Shown: positions 22,144-31,982 of the stretch, in pieces | Position numbering within the stretch: position 1 is the stretch's first letter | Layout: every line of letters starts with the position of its first letter | NCBI GenBank assembly: GCA_021299875.1 | Contig: JAJTEW010000008.1 | Coordinates: 124,001-188,000, forward strand | Reading direction: 5' to 3' | DNA from: Comamonadaceae bacterium | GTDB taxonomy: Bacteria > Pseudomonadota > Gammaproteobacteria > Burkholderiales > Burkholderiaceae_C | DNA length: 64,000 bases | The notes under the pieces: generated by a model | Databases searched by the model: none | Told to the model about the DNA's origin: nothing | The model's input: only the letters and a program-made list of their open reading frames with translations | Made by a program: the position numbers and the translations under genes

Positions 22144-23064
22144 TCAAACCCAGTCCTTGGGCACCAAAAAGTGGCTGAGCAAGCGTTCCTCCGGCGAGCC
22201 GGCCTCATCTTGGCGCTGGTACGACCAGCGCACCTCGGGGGGCATGGACAGCAAGATCGATTCGGTCCGGCCACCGGACTGCAAACCAAAATGCGTGCCC
22301 CGGTCCCAGACCAGGTTGAACTCGACATAGCGACCGCGGCGGTAGAGCTGAAAGTCTCGCTCGCGCTCGCCATAAGGCGTGTCCTTGCGGCGCAACACAA
22401 TGGGCATGTAGGCGGTCAGCAGTGAATCGGCCACGCTTTGCAGCATGGCAAAACTCTGTTGCATGCCCAATTCAGAAAAGTCATCGAAGAAAATGCCGCC
22501 CACACCGCGCTGCTCATGTCGGTGCTTGTTGCAAAAATAATCGTCGCACCAGGTTTTAAAACGCGGGTGCAAGGCCTCGCCAAACGGGCTCAAGGCGTCC
22601 TTGCAACTTTGGTGGAAATGCACCGCGTCTTCGTCAAAACCGTAATAAGGCGTCAGGTCCATGCCGCCACCAAACCAGGCCACAGGCGCCCTGCCCTCGG
22701 GCTTGGCTGCGATCATGCGCACGTTCATGTGCACGGTGGGCACATAGGGGTTGCGCGGGTGAAAGACCAAGGACACCCCCATCGCCTCAAAGGCCGAGCC
22801 AGCCAACTCAGGGCGGTGTTGGGTGGCCGATGGCGGCAACTGGGGCCCCGTGACATGGGAAAAGCCGCAACCGGCCCGTTCAAAAATCGGCCCACCTTCC
22901 AGAATTTGGGTGATGCCGTTGCCCTGGAGTTTTTCACCAGGGTCTTTTTGCCAAGCGTCGGTCAAGAAAGGGGTGCCGTCCAGATCGGTCAAGGCACCGG
23001 TGATGCGGGACTGCAGGCCCAGCAGGTAGTTTTTGACATTGCCGAGTTCAAAGGGGGTGCTCAT
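22144..23064 (-). CDS. hemF: Oxygen-dependent coproporphyrinogen-III oxidase HemF
   Basis: [28 protein letters not shown]..., [34 protein letters not shown]. Confidence 0.97.
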   Translation of the reverse strand: MSTPFELGNVKNYLLGLQSRITGALTDLDGTPFLTDAWQKDPGEKLQGNGITQILEGGPIFERAGCGFSHVTGPQLPPSATQHRPELAGSAFEAMGVSLVFHPRNPYVPTVHMNVRMIAAKPEGRAPVAWFGGGMDLTPYYGFDEDAVHFHQSCKDALSPFGEALHPRFKTWCDDYFCNKHRHEQRGVGGIFFDDFSELGMQQSFAMLQSVADSLLTAYMPIVLRRKDTPYGERERDFQLYRRGRYVEFNLVWDRGTHFGLQSGGRTESILLSMPPEVRWSYQRQDEAGSPEERLLSHFLVPKDWV

Positions 23065-23089
23065 GGGGAGTAGGAAGGTAAAAAAGGGG

Positions 23090-23755
23090 TCAGGAAAGGG
23101 GCGTAATGGGTGGCTTATTGGGGGGCGTCTTGATGGGTGCTGCCTGAGCAGGGCTCCACGGGATGATCGGGCCCATCTGGTTCGGATGAAAGCCATGAAC
23201 ACCTGCAAAAACTTGGGCCATGTGGGCGTAGTCGCGCGCGACATCGCCCGTCAAGTCGTAAAAGTCGACCACACTGAAACGGCGCTGACCCCAGTCGAGT
23301 TTGACCAGCGACAGGGGCACTTGCGCCCCCAAGGCCAATTGGTAAAAGCCGCTGCGCCAGCCGGGCGTGAGACTGCGCGTGCCCTCCGGGGCCAGAGCCA
23401 GCCAAAGCAACTGGTCGTTTTCCTTGTGCTGCTCAAACACGTGCACCATCTGCCCGACCACACCGCGCGAAGAACTGCGGTCAATAGGGATACCGCCCAC
23501 CCAGCGCAACCAGGTGCCGATCACAGGCCATTTGAACAGCGAGTCCTTGCCCCAAAAGTGGGCCGGAATGCCCAGAGCCCATTTGGCCAACATGCCAATG
23601 GGAAAATCCCAGTTGCTGGTGTGCGGGTACACGATGGCCACGCCCTGTCGGGAGGGAAAGCCCTCAAAGTCACAGCGCCAACCCAGCATGTTCAAAACCC
23701 AACGGGCCAGACGGGAGCCCTTGAAGGTGACAGGGTGGCGGGAGGTGGTGCGCAT
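23090..23755 (-). CDS. 1-acyl-sn-glycerol-3-phosphate acyltransferase-like (PlsC domain)
   Basis: [12 protein letters not shown] (HxxxD-like), [50 protein letters not shown]. Confidence 0.85.
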   Translation of the reverse strand: MRTTSRHPVTFKGSRLARWVLNMLGWRCDFEGFPSRQGVAIVYPHTSNWDFPIGMLAKWALGIPAHFWGKDSLFKWPVIGTWLRWVGGIPIDRSSSRGVVGQMVHVFEQHKENDQLLWLALAPEGTRSLTPGWRSGFYQLALGAQVPLSLVKLDWGQRRFSVVDFYDLTGDVARDYAHMAQVFAGVHGFHPNQMGPIIPWSPAQAAPIKTPPNKPPITPLS

Positions 23756-23767
23756 GGCAAAGTGGGT

Positions 23768-25048
23768 TCAGTTCTTGATGGCGCGGTAGCCGATGTCCTG
23801 GCGCATCAACATGCCATCAAAGGCAATGGGGCTGGCGGTCTGGTAAGCCTTTTGCTGCGCCTGCTTGACCGAGTCGGCCAGCGCGGTGACGCACAACACA
23901 CGCCCCCCTGAAGTCAGGATTTGGCCATCTTTTTCGGTGGTGCCCGCATGGAACACCATGGCATCTGACTGGTCCTTGGGCAGGCCCGTGATCGCATCGC
24001 CCCTGCGCGGGTTGAGCGGATAACCGGCTGCGGCCATGACCACCCCTAAGGCCACGCGGCGGTCCCACTGCAGGTCCAATTGGTCCAGGCCTTCAGAAGT
24101 TGCGGCCAAAAGCACATCCAAAAGATCTGATTTCAGGCGCATCAAAATGGGCTGGGTCTCGGGGTCACCCATGCGGCAGTTGAACTCCAGGGTTTTGATG
24201 CGGCCTTGCGGGTCGATCATCAGGCCCGCGTACAAAAAACCGGTGTAGGTGATGCCGTCTTTCTCCATGCCGCGGATGGTGGGCAGGATGACCTCGCGCA
24301 TGGCGCGGGCGTGCACCTCGGCTGTGACCACGGGCGCAGGCGAATACGCGCCCATACCGCCGGTGTTGGGCCCCTCGTCGCCATCTTGCAGGCGCTTGTG
24401 GTCTTGGCTGGTGGCCAAGGCCGCCACGTTCTTGCCATCACACAGCACCATGAAACTGGCTTCTTCGCCTTGCAAAAATTGCTCAATCACCACGCGTGCG
24501 CCGCCTGCGTTGTGCGCCACCCCCAAGGTGTTGTCCAGCAGCATGAAGTCAATCGCCGCATGGGCTTCGGCCAAGGTCATGGCCACCACCACGCCTTTGC
24601 CCGCCGCCAAACCGTCGGCCTTGATCACAATCGGTGCGCCTTGGCGGTCCACGTAGGCATGGGCCAAGGTCACATCGGTGAAGGTCTCAAATTCGGCCGT
24701 GGGGATGCCATGGCGCTGCATGAAGGCTTTAGAGAAGGCTTTGGAACTCTCCAGCTGAGCCGCCGCTTGGGTGGGACCAAAGATGCGCAGACCATGCGCC
24801 CGAAAATCGTCCACGATGCCCGCAGCCAAAGGTGCCTCTGGTCCGACCAAGGTCAGGCCCATGCCGTTGCTGATGGCCCACTGACGCAGCTGCTGCACAT
24901 CGGTGATGGGCACATTGACCAGGTTTTTGTCTTTGGCCGTGCCGCCATTACCGGGTGCCACATAAACCTGCTGCACTTTGGGCGACTGCGCCAATTTCCA
25001 CGCCATGGCGTGTTCACGACCACCACTGCCGACGACCAATACTTTCAT
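23768..25048 (-). CDS. purD: Phosphoribosylamine-glycine ligase PurD
   Basis: MKVLVVGSGGREHAMAWKLAQSPKV, ATP-grasp domain, RMGDPETQPILMRLKSDL. Confidence 0.98.
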   Translation of the reverse strand: MKVLVVGSGGREHAMAWKLAQSPKVQQVYVAPGNGGTAKDKNLVNVPITDVQQLRQWAISNGMGLTLVGPEAPLAAGIVDDFRAHGLRIFGPTQAAAQLESSKAFSKAFMQRHGIPTAEFETFTDVTLAHAYVDRQGAPIVIKADGLAAGKGVVVAMTLAEAHAAIDFMLLDNTLGVAHNAGGARVVIEQFLQGEEASFMVLCDGKNVAALATSQDHKRLQDGDEGPNTGGMGAYSPAPVVTAEVHARAMREVILPTIRGMEKDGITYTGFLYAGLMIDPQGRIKTLEFNCRMGDPETQPILMRLKSDLLDVLLAATSEGLDQLDLQWDRRVALGVVMAAAGYPLNPRRGDAITGLPKDQSDAMVFHAGTTEKDGQILTSGGRVLCVTALADSVKQAQQKAYQTASPIAFDGMLMRQDIGYRAIKN

Positions 25049-25057
25049 CCAACTTCC

Positions 25058-25783
25058 TTAATCTTCAAATTCGGCGTTATGAAACACGTTTTGCACATCG
25101 TCCAAGTCTTCCAACACGTCCAGCAATTTTTGCATTTTGGCAGCATCTTCCCCGGTCAAAGTCACACTGTTTTCTGGCCGCATGGTCACTTCTGCCACTT
25201 CGGCCACCAAGCCAGCCGCTTCCAAGGCATTTTTGACGGCTTCAAAAGCGGTGTAAGCGGTCAGCACTTCGATGGCGCCGTCCCCGTGTGTGATCACGTC
25301 ATCGGCTCCGGACTCCAGCGCCACAGTCATCAGCCGATCTTCGTCTGTGCCGGGCGCAAAAATCAGCTGACCACAGTGTTTGAACTGAAAAGCCACAGAG
25401 CCTTCTGTGCCTAAATTGCCGCCGTGCTTGCTCAAGGCATGGCGCATTTCAGCCACCGTACGCACCCGGTTGTCGGTCATGGTGTCCACCATGATGGCCG
25501 CGCCGCCGATGCCGTAGCCTTCGTAACGGATCTCTTCGTAGCTCACCCCCTCCAAATTGCCCGTGGCTTTGTCCACGTTGCGCTTGATGGTGTCAGCCGG
25601 CATATTGGCCGCTTTGGCCTTCTCGATGGCCAGGCGCAAACGGGGATTGGCGCTGACGTCACCACCGCCAGTGCGGGCCGCAACCATGATTTCGCGCACC
25701 ACCCGGGTCCAGATGCGCTGACGCTTTTCGTCTTGACGGCCCTTGCGGTGCTGAATATTTGCCCATTTACTGTGACCAGCCAT
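25058..25783 (-). CDS. yebC: YebC/PmpR family protein
   Basis: [37 protein letters not shown]...; classical YebC sequence. Confidence 0.96.
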   Translation of the reverse strand: MAGHSKWANIQHRKGRQDEKRQRIWTRVVREIMVAARTGGGDVSANPRLRLAIEKAKAANMPADTIKRNVDKATGNLEGVSYEEIRYEGYGIGGAAIMVDTMTDNRVRTVAEMRHALSKHGGNLGTEGSVAFQFKHCGQLIFAPGTDEDRLMTVALESGADDVITHGDGAIEVLTAYTAFEAVKNALEAAGLVAEVAEVTMRPENSVTLTGEDAAKMQKLLDVLEDLDDVQNVFHNAEFED

Positions 25784-25853
25784 TGGGAATTCCTCGAATG
25801 TTGATTTAACCTACAGCCTGAATTTTACTTTTCACCCATGGAGAAAAACCAAA

Positions 25854-27383
25854 ATGGCTGAACCGATGTTGATCGCTCAAAACGCCAAGGCGCATTGCCA
25901 CCTGTTGCCAGGCTTGGCCAACCGCCACGGCCTCATCACCGGAGCCACCGGCACCGGCAAAACCGTGACCTTGCAAACCCTGGCCGAGAACTTTTCGCGC
26001 TTGGGCGTGCCGGTCTTCATGGCCGATGTCAAAGGCGACCTGACCGGTGTCAGCCAGGCAGGCAAGATCGGCGACAAACTGGCCAACATCTTAAAAGACC
26101 GAGGACTTGCATTGCCCGAACCCCTGGCCTGCCCCACCACCGTGTGGGACGTGTTTGGCGAGCAAGGCCACCCTGTGCGCGCCACCATTTCCGACATGGG
26201 GCCTTTGCTGCTCACGCGCATGCTGGGCCTGAACGACACCCAAGCCGGGGTGCTGAACCTGGTGTTCAAGATCGCGGACGACAACGGGCTGCTGCTGCTG
26301 GACATGAAAGACTTGCGGGCCATGCTGCAGTACGTGGGGGACAACGCAAAACGGTTCACCACCGAGTACGGCAACATCAGTGCCGCCAGCATCGGGGCCA
26401 TCCAGCGTGGTTTGGTGCAAATCGAGACCCAAGGTGGTGACCAGTTCTTTGGCGAGCCGATGCTCAACATCCAGGACTTCATGCAAACCGACGCGCAAGG
26501 CCTGGGGGTGGTGAACATCCTGGCGGCCGACAAGCTGATGAATTCGCCGCGCCTTTACGCCACCTTCTTGCTGTGGATGCTGTCCGAGTTGTTTGAGGCC
26601 TTGCCCGAGATCGGCGATCCGGAAAAACCCAAATTGGTGTTCTTTTTTGACGAGGCCCATTTGCTTTTCAAAGACGCGCCTGCGGTCTTGATCGAGCGCA
26701 TTGAACTGGTGGTGCGCTTGGTGCGCTCCAAAGGCGTTGGGGTGTATTTCGTGACGCAAAACCCGCTGGATATCCCCGACAGCGTCCTGGGTCAACTGGG
26801 CAACCGGGTGCAGCACGCCCTGCGCGCCTACACCCCGCGCGACCAAAAAGCCGTGAAATCCACCGCGCAAACCATGCGCCCCAAAGCGGGCCTGGACATC
26901 GAGGCGGCCATCACCGAGCTGGCGGTGGGCGAGGCGTTGGTGAGCTTTTTGGACACCAAGGGCCGCCCCTGTGAGACCGAGCGGGTGTTTGTGCTGCCCC
27001 CGGGCAGCCAGCTCGGCCCCATCACACCCGCCCAGCGCCAGGCGCTGGTGCAGGGCTCATTGGTGGCCGGGGTGTATGAGCAAGCCCTGGACCGGGAGTC
27101 CGCTTACGAGCGCATCAAGGGCCAGGCCCCTGCGTCCGGCCAAGCCAGCGCTACCCCCCCCTTACCTGGACAGGCACCGGCTGAATCCGAATCGACCCCT
27201 GGCGGCCTGGTGGGTGGCCTCACTGACCTGCTGTTTGGCCGCACCGGCCCTCGAGGTGGACAGCGCGACGGTGTGGCGCAAATGGTGGTGAAAAGTGCGG
27301 TTCGAACCGTGGGCTCTGCCTTGGGCAGAGAAATCGTTCGTGGGGTGTTGGGCGGCCTGGTGGGTGGCAGCAAGCGAAAATGA
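25854..27383 (+). CDS. HerA/YjgR-like ATPase (DUF853 family)
   Basis: [42 protein letters not shown] Walker [13 protein letters not shown] Walker [35 protein letters not shown]. Confidence 0.9.
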   Translation: MAEPMLIAQNAKAHCHLLPGLANRHGLITGATGTGKTVTLQTLAENFSRLGVPVFMADVKGDLTGVSQAGKIGDKLANILKDRGLALPEPLACPTTVWDVFGEQGHPVRATISDMGPLLLTRMLGLNDTQAGVLNLVFKIADDNGLLLLDMKDLRAMLQYVGDNAKRFTTEYGNISAASIGAIQRGLVQIETQGGDQFFGEPMLNIQDFMQTDAQGLGVVNILAADKLMNSPRLYATFLLWMLSELFEALPEIGDPEKPKLVFFFDEAHLLFKDAPAVLIERIELVVRLVRSKGVGVYFVTQNPLDIPDSVLGQLGNRVQHALRAYTPRDQKAVKSTAQTMRPKAGLDIEAAITELAVGEALVSFLDTKGRPCETERVFVLPPGSQLGPITPAQRQALVQGSLVAGVYEQALDRESAYERIKGQAPASGQASATPPLPGQAPAESESTPGGLVGGLTDLLFGRTGPRGGQRDGVAQMVVKSAVRTVGSALGREIVRGVLGGLVGGSKRK

Positions 27384-27420
27384 ACGCTGGATCAACACAA
27401 AGGCTGTCTCGCGCCACCAC

Positions 27421-27452
27421 ATGGAAAAAGGCCCCTCAGGGCCTTTTTCCAT
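27421..27452. terminator. Bidirectional Rho-independent terminator between convergent genes
   Basis: Perfect 14-bp inverted repeat ATGGAAAAAGGCCC-CTCA-GGGCCTTTTTCCAT with A/T tracts on both sides, between the HerA-like gene (+) and clpA (-). Confidence 0.85.
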
Positions 27453-27472
27453 GAGCATTGAGGACCCCACAC

Positions 27473-29806
27473 TCAACCCGCAGTGGCTTCCTCAGGCTCG
27501 GTGGGTTCAGAGCGCGAAGCCCGGCTGTCTTTCTTAGGGGTGGGCGTGATGTCCAACTGGACTTCGTTTTTGTCGTCGATGTCCACCGTGAGCCTTCCCC
27601 CGTCGGTGAGGCGCCCAAACAACAACTCGTCGGCCAAAGCTTTGCGGATGGTGTCTTGGATCAGGCGCTGCATCGGGCGAGCGCCCATGAGCGGATCAAA
27701 ACCCTTCTTGCCCAAGAATTGGCGCAAAGCATCGGTGAAAGTGACTTCGACTTTTTTCTCACCCAACTGGGTTTCCAGCTGAAGCAAGAACTTGTCCACC
27801 ACCCGCAAGATGATTTGCTCATCCAGTGGCTTGAAGCTGACCATGGCATCCAAGCGGTTGCGGAACTCGGGGGTGAACAGGCGCTTGATGTCGCCCATTT
27901 CATCGCCCGCCGCACGCGGATTGGTGAAGCCAATGGTGGCTTTGTTCATGGTCTCGGCACCCGCGTTGGTGGTCATGATGATGATCACATTGCGGAAGTC
28001 GGCCTTGCGCCCGTTGTTGTCGGTCAAGGTGCCGTGGTCCATGACCTGCAGCAGCACGTTGAAAATGTCCGGGTGGGCTTTTTCGATCTCGTCGAGCAAA
28101 AGCACGCAATGCGGCTTTTTGGTCACGGCTTCGGTCAAAAGACCGCCCTGGTCAAAGCCCACGTAGCCTGGAGGCGCGCCGATCAGGCGGCTGACGGCAT
28201 GGCGCTCCATGTACTCGGACATGTCGAAGCGGATCAGCTCGATGCCCATGATGTAGGCCAACTGCTTGGCGGCTTCGGTCTTGCCCACACCGGTGGGGCC
28301 AGAGAACAAGAAAGCGCCAATGGGTTTGTCGGTCTTGCCCAAGCCCGAGCGGGCCATCTTGACCGCAGAGGCCAGCACTTCCAAGGCCTTGTCTTGGCCG
28401 AACACCACGGATTTCAGGTCACGTTCGATGGTCTGCAGCTTGCTGCGGTCGTCGTTGGACACGTTGGCCGGTGGAATCCGCGCGATCTTGGCCACAATGT
28501 CCTCGATCTCGGCTTTGCCAATCGTCTTTTTGCGCTTGGAGGCCACTTGGATACGCTGGGCGGCACCGGCTTCGTCAATCACATCGATGGCCTTGTCCGG
28601 CAATTGGCGGTCGTTGATGAACTTGGCCGACAGCTCAGCTGCGGCCTGCAAAGCGGCGATGGTGTATTTGACACTGTGGTGGTCTTCAAAACGGCTCTTG
28701 AGGCCTTTGAGAATGTCCACCGTCTCCGACACGGTCGGTTCAACCACGTCCACTTTTTGGAAGCGGCGCGACAGGGCCGCGTCTTTTTCGAAAATGCCGC
28801 GGTATTCCGTGAATGTGGTGGCGCCAATGCACTTGAGTTGACCGCTTGAAAGCGCCGGTTTGAGCAAGTTGGAGGCATCCAAGGTGCCGCCCGATGCCGC
28901 ACCAGCACCGATCAGGGTGTGGATCTCGTCGATGAACAGGATGCCGTTGGGTTTGTCCTTGAGGGATTTGAGCACCCCTTTGAGGCGTTGCTCAAAATCT
29001 CCCCGGTATTTGGTACCCGCCAGCAAAGAGCCCATGTCCAGCGAGTAAACCGTGGCCTCGGCCAGGATATCGGGCACCGTGCCTTGGGTGATGCGCCAGG
29101 CCAAACCCTCGGCAATAGCGGTTTTGCCCACGCCAGCCTCACCCACCAACAGCGGGTTGTTTTTGCGGCGACGGCACAAAATTTGGATGGTGCGCTCAAC
29201 CTCATACTCTCGGCCAATCAGCGGGTCGATCTTGCCTTCTTTGGCCGCTTGGTTGAGGTTATTGGTGAACTGCTCCAAAGGGGAAGCTTTCTCATTGCGC
29301 TCACCACCGCTGGACTCTTCGGCTTCAGAACTCGCAGGGGCGTCAGACTTGGTGGCCTCGGGCGGGTCGGACTTGCGAATACCGTGCGCGATGAAGTTGA
29401 CCACATCCAAGCGTGTGATGCCCTGCTGGTGCAGGTAGTAAACGGCGTGGGAATCTTTCTCGCCAAATATGGCCACCAGCACATTGGCGCCCGTCACTTC
29501 TTTTTTGCCATTGCCGGTGGACTGCACATGCATGATGGCACGTTGGATAACGCGCTGAAAGCCCAAAGTAGGCTGGGTGTCCACCTCTTCGGTGCCCGCC
29601 ACCTGAGGGGTGTTGTCCTTGATGAAGTTGCCCAATGCCTTGCGCAGGTCATCGATGTTGGCGGCGCATGCCCGCAAAACCTCGGCCGCGCTGGGGTTGT
29701 CCAACAAGGCCAAAAGCAAATGCTCGACCGTGATGAATTCGTGGCGTTGCTGACGGGCTTCAACAAAGGCCATGTGCAAACTGACTTCCAATTCTTGGGC
29801 AATCAT
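27473..29806 (-). CDS. clpA: ATP-dependent Clp protease ATP-binding subunit ClpA
   Basis: MIAQELEVSLHMAFVEARQQRHEFITVEHLLLALLDNPSA; two AAA modules; adjacent to clpS. Confidence 0.98.
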   Translation of the reverse strand: MIAQELEVSLHMAFVEARQQRHEFITVEHLLLALLDNPSAAEVLRACAANIDDLRKALGNFIKDNTPQVAGTEEVDTQPTLGFQRVIQRAIMHVQSTGNGKKEVTGANVLVAIFGEKDSHAVYYLHQQGITRLDVVNFIAHGIRKSDPPEATKSDAPASSEAEESSGGERNEKASPLEQFTNNLNQAAKEGKIDPLIGREYEVERTIQILCRRRKNNPLLVGEAGVGKTAIAEGLAWRITQGTVPDILAEATVYSLDMGSLLAGTKYRGDFEQRLKGVLKSLKDKPNGILFIDEIHTLIGAGAASGGTLDASNLLKPALSSGQLKCIGATTFTEYRGIFEKDAALSRRFQKVDVVEPTVSETVDILKGLKSRFEDHHSVKYTIAALQAAAELSAKFINDRQLPDKAIDVIDEAGAAQRIQVASKRKKTIGKAEIEDIVAKIARIPPANVSNDDRSKLQTIERDLKSVVFGQDKALEVLASAVKMARSGLGKTDKPIGAFLFSGPTGVGKTEAAKQLAYIMGIELIRFDMSEYMERHAVSRLIGAPPGYVGFDQGGLLTEAVTKKPHCVLLLDEIEKAHPDIFNVLLQVMDHGTLTDNNGRKADFRNVIIIMTTNAGAETMNKATIGFTNPRAAGDEMGDIKRLFTPEFRNRLDAMVSFKPLDEQIILRVVDKFLLQLETQLGEKKVEVTFTDALRQFLGKKGFDPLMGARPMQRLIQDTIRKALADELLFGRLTDGGRLTVDIDDKNEVQLDITPTPKKDSRASRSEPTEPEEATAG

Positions 29807-29866
29807 GTGATTTCCTTATGCCTTGCTGAGTGAGAGAGATGGTTGGGAGATGAGGGGCATGGTCGC

Positions 29867-30226
29867 TTATTCAATAGGTTCGCTGACACATTGCAGCGGA
29901 TGACCCGCCTGTTTGGCCGCATCCAAGACCTGATCCACCTTGGTGGCAGCCACATCGCGCGAATAAACGCCACAGACGCCTTTGCCATCCAAATGGATTT
30001 TGAGCATGATTTGGGTGGCTGCTTCCCTGTCTTTGCTGAAAAACTCTTGGATGACCATGACGACAAACTCCATGGGCGTGAAATCGTCGTTGAGCATCGC
30101 CACTTGGTACATCTGTGGCGGTTCAATTTTTTGGGTGCGCCGCTCAAGCACCACCGCATCGCCTCCATCGGGCGTTTGGGGTGTCACAGCCGGCAGCGTC
30201 GGATTTGGTGGTTTTTTCGTTGCCAT
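29867..30226 (-). CDS. clpS: ATP-dependent Clp protease adaptor ClpS
   Basis: [65 protein letters not shown]. Confidence 0.97.
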   Translation of the reverse strand: MATKKPPNPTLPAVTPQTPDGGDAVVLERRTQKIEPPQMYQVAMLNDDFTPMEFVVMVIQEFFSKDREAATQIMLKIHLDGKGVCGVYSRDVAATKVDQVLDAAKQAGHPLQCVSEPIE

Positions 30227-30385
30227 GATTTCATTCTATCGATGCTTTCAAGACCTTTGAGGCTGGGGACTGAAAAGTCATGATGCCCAGCGGCCAAAAA
30301 ACATCGCCCCCGGGAAAACCGCACATTGACAAATTCACCAAGAAATACTCAAACTGATTTATCAGATCAATCACGGAGACAGGGT

Positions 30386-30667
30386 ATGCCCCAAGGCACG
30401 GTCAAATGGTTCAACGATGCCAAGGGTTTTGGCTTCATCCAACCCGATGGCGGGGGGGCTGACGCCTTCGCCCATTTTTCGGCCATCGAGATGGCGGGTT
30501 TCAAATCCCTCAAAGAGGGCCAAAGGGTCAGCTATGACTTGGTTGAGGGAGAAAAAGGATTTTTGGCGGTTCGAATTCAAGTCGCGCAAACGACAACCGA
30601 AGCCATGAGACCGAGCACCGATGCCACACCCCCCATGAGCGATGGTTCAGGTCTTGGGCTCAACTAG
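30386..30667 (+). CDS. Cold-shock domain protein with a short C-terminal extension
   Basis: [68 protein letters not shown]1/RNP2 motifs; about 25 extra residues after the CSD. Confidence 0.95.
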   Translation: MPQGTVKWFNDAKGFGFIQPDGGGADAFAHFSAIEMAGFKSLKEGQRVSYDLVEGEKGFLAVRIQVAQTTTEAMRPSTDATPPMSDGSGLGLN

Positions 30668-30749
30668 GCCTTGCCGCTCATGACCAAGGTCTTGCTGCCT
30701 TGATCATTTATGCTCGGTGGCTTGCCCAACTCCATGCCTGTCTCACCCC

Positions 30750-31253
30750 ATGAATCCCCTCAAGCTTTTGCCTCGCATTTTTCCAGCACCGTCTTTGTCA
30801 TTCCTGATGGGATGCTTTGGACTGTTGGTTGGGCTTGGCTCTGGTTCAAGCTTGGCCCAAGGCACGCCTCAAATGGGTTTAGATCGCACGCAAATCATGG
30901 CCGGCATGCACCGCTTGGATGTGCAGTTGGCCCAAACACCCGAGCAACGGCAAATCGGTCTGATGTGGCGAAAAGACATGCCGCAGCACGAAGGCATGTT
31001 GTTTGTTTTTGGCCAAGCCAGCACCCAGTGCTTTTGGATGCGCAACACGCTGATTCCGCTCACGGCTGCATTTTTGGAAGACGATGGCACCATCGTCAAC
31101 CTGGCAGACATGAAACCCCTGAACGACGATTCGCACTGCTCGACCAAACCCGTGCGCTTTGTTCTTGAAATGAACCAAGGCTGGTTTGCCAAGCGACAAA
31201 TCAAGCCCGGTTTCAAATTGGGTGGATCTGTCTTTAATCAACGACCGAACTGA
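30750..31253 (+). CDS. DUF192 family secreted protein
   Basis: Signal peptide, then LDVQLAQTPEQRQIGLMWRKDMPQHEGMLFVFGQASTQCFWMRNTLIPLTAAFLEDDGTI. Confidence 0.88.
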   Translation: MNPLKLLPRIFPAPSLSFLMGCFGLLVGLGSGSSLAQGTPQMGLDRTQIMAGMHRLDVQLAQTPEQRQIGLMWRKDMPQHEGMLFVFGQASTQCFWMRNTLIPLTAAFLEDDGTIVNLADMKPLNDDSHCSTKPVRFVLEMNQGWFAKRQIKPGFKLGGSVFNQRPN

Positions 31254-31255
31254 GT

Positions 31256-31603
31256 TCAAACACCCCAAACCAGATCCGCTGGGGTCGCCACACACTGTTT
31301 GAGCAACTTGATCATGGGGCTGGCGCGCTGAGCCAGCCGAACAGCATCGAGCCCAAGCTCAGAGGGGGTGTCGTCCAAAACACCCTCGTTTTTACCATTT
31401 TTGGAATTTTGACTGCGCTGAGCCCAAAGGGCTTCGTCTTGGGCCACCGCGGATTCCAACTTGGCCAGTACCTGAGGCATGTCGTGGCTGAGAACAATCC
31501 CTTTGATCGGGTCATCCCCCAACATGATTTTGAGCAGCCTTCGGCCATCTGGCTCCAACATGATCAGATCGCTGGTCACTTTGGATTTGAATTTGAACAA
31601 CAT
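31256..31603 (-). CDS. DUF1840 family protein
   Basis: MLFKFKSKVTSDLIMLEPDGRRLLKIMLGDDPIKGIVLSHDMPQVLAKLE. Confidence 0.85.
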   Translation of the reverse strand: MLFKFKSKVTSDLIMLEPDGRRLLKIMLGDDPIKGIVLSHDMPQVLAKLESAVAQDEALWAQRSQNSKNGKNEGVLDDTPSELGLDAVRLAQRASPMIKLLKQCVATPADLVWGV

Positions 31604-31623
31604 GGTTGGCTCCTTGAAACGAT

Positions 31624-31974
31624 TCAGCGGCCCACCATCTCCACACCTTCGTCTTCAACAGCATCGCCCTGAACCAAGGCCTTGAGTTTATGGCTGGCAT
31701 GGAAGGTGGCGACACGACGTGCATCAATCGGAATCAATTCTCCGGTGCGCGGGTTGCGTCCCGGGCGTGCCGCCTTGGTGCGAATCTGGAAATTGCCGAA
31801 ACCAGAAATTTTGACCTCTTCACCGGCCATCAATTGCTCGACCACCAGGTCAAAAAATGCATCGACCATGTCCTTGGACTCGCGCTTGTTCAAGCCAATC
31901 TGCTCGTACAACAAGTCGGCCAAATGGGCTTTGGTCAGCGCAGGGGTCTCTAGGGATTCAAAACTGATTTGCAT
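31624..31974 (-). CDS. ihfA: Integration host factor subunit alpha
   Basis: LTKAHLADLLYEQIGLNKRESKDMVDAFFDLVVEQLMAGEEVKISGFGNFQIRTKAARPGRNPRTGE; downstream of pheT. Confidence 0.96.
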   Translation of the reverse strand: MQISFESLETPALTKAHLADLLYEQIGLNKRESKDMVDAFFDLVVEQLMAGEEVKISGFGNFQIRTKAARPGRNPRTGELIPIDARRVATFHASHKLKALVQGDAVEDEGVEMVGR

Positions 31975-31982
31975 GGAAGACC

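Noticed and set aside
27458-28849. 463-aa plus-strand ORF antisense to clpA
   Set aside because: Lies entirely within conserved clpA; shadow ORF.
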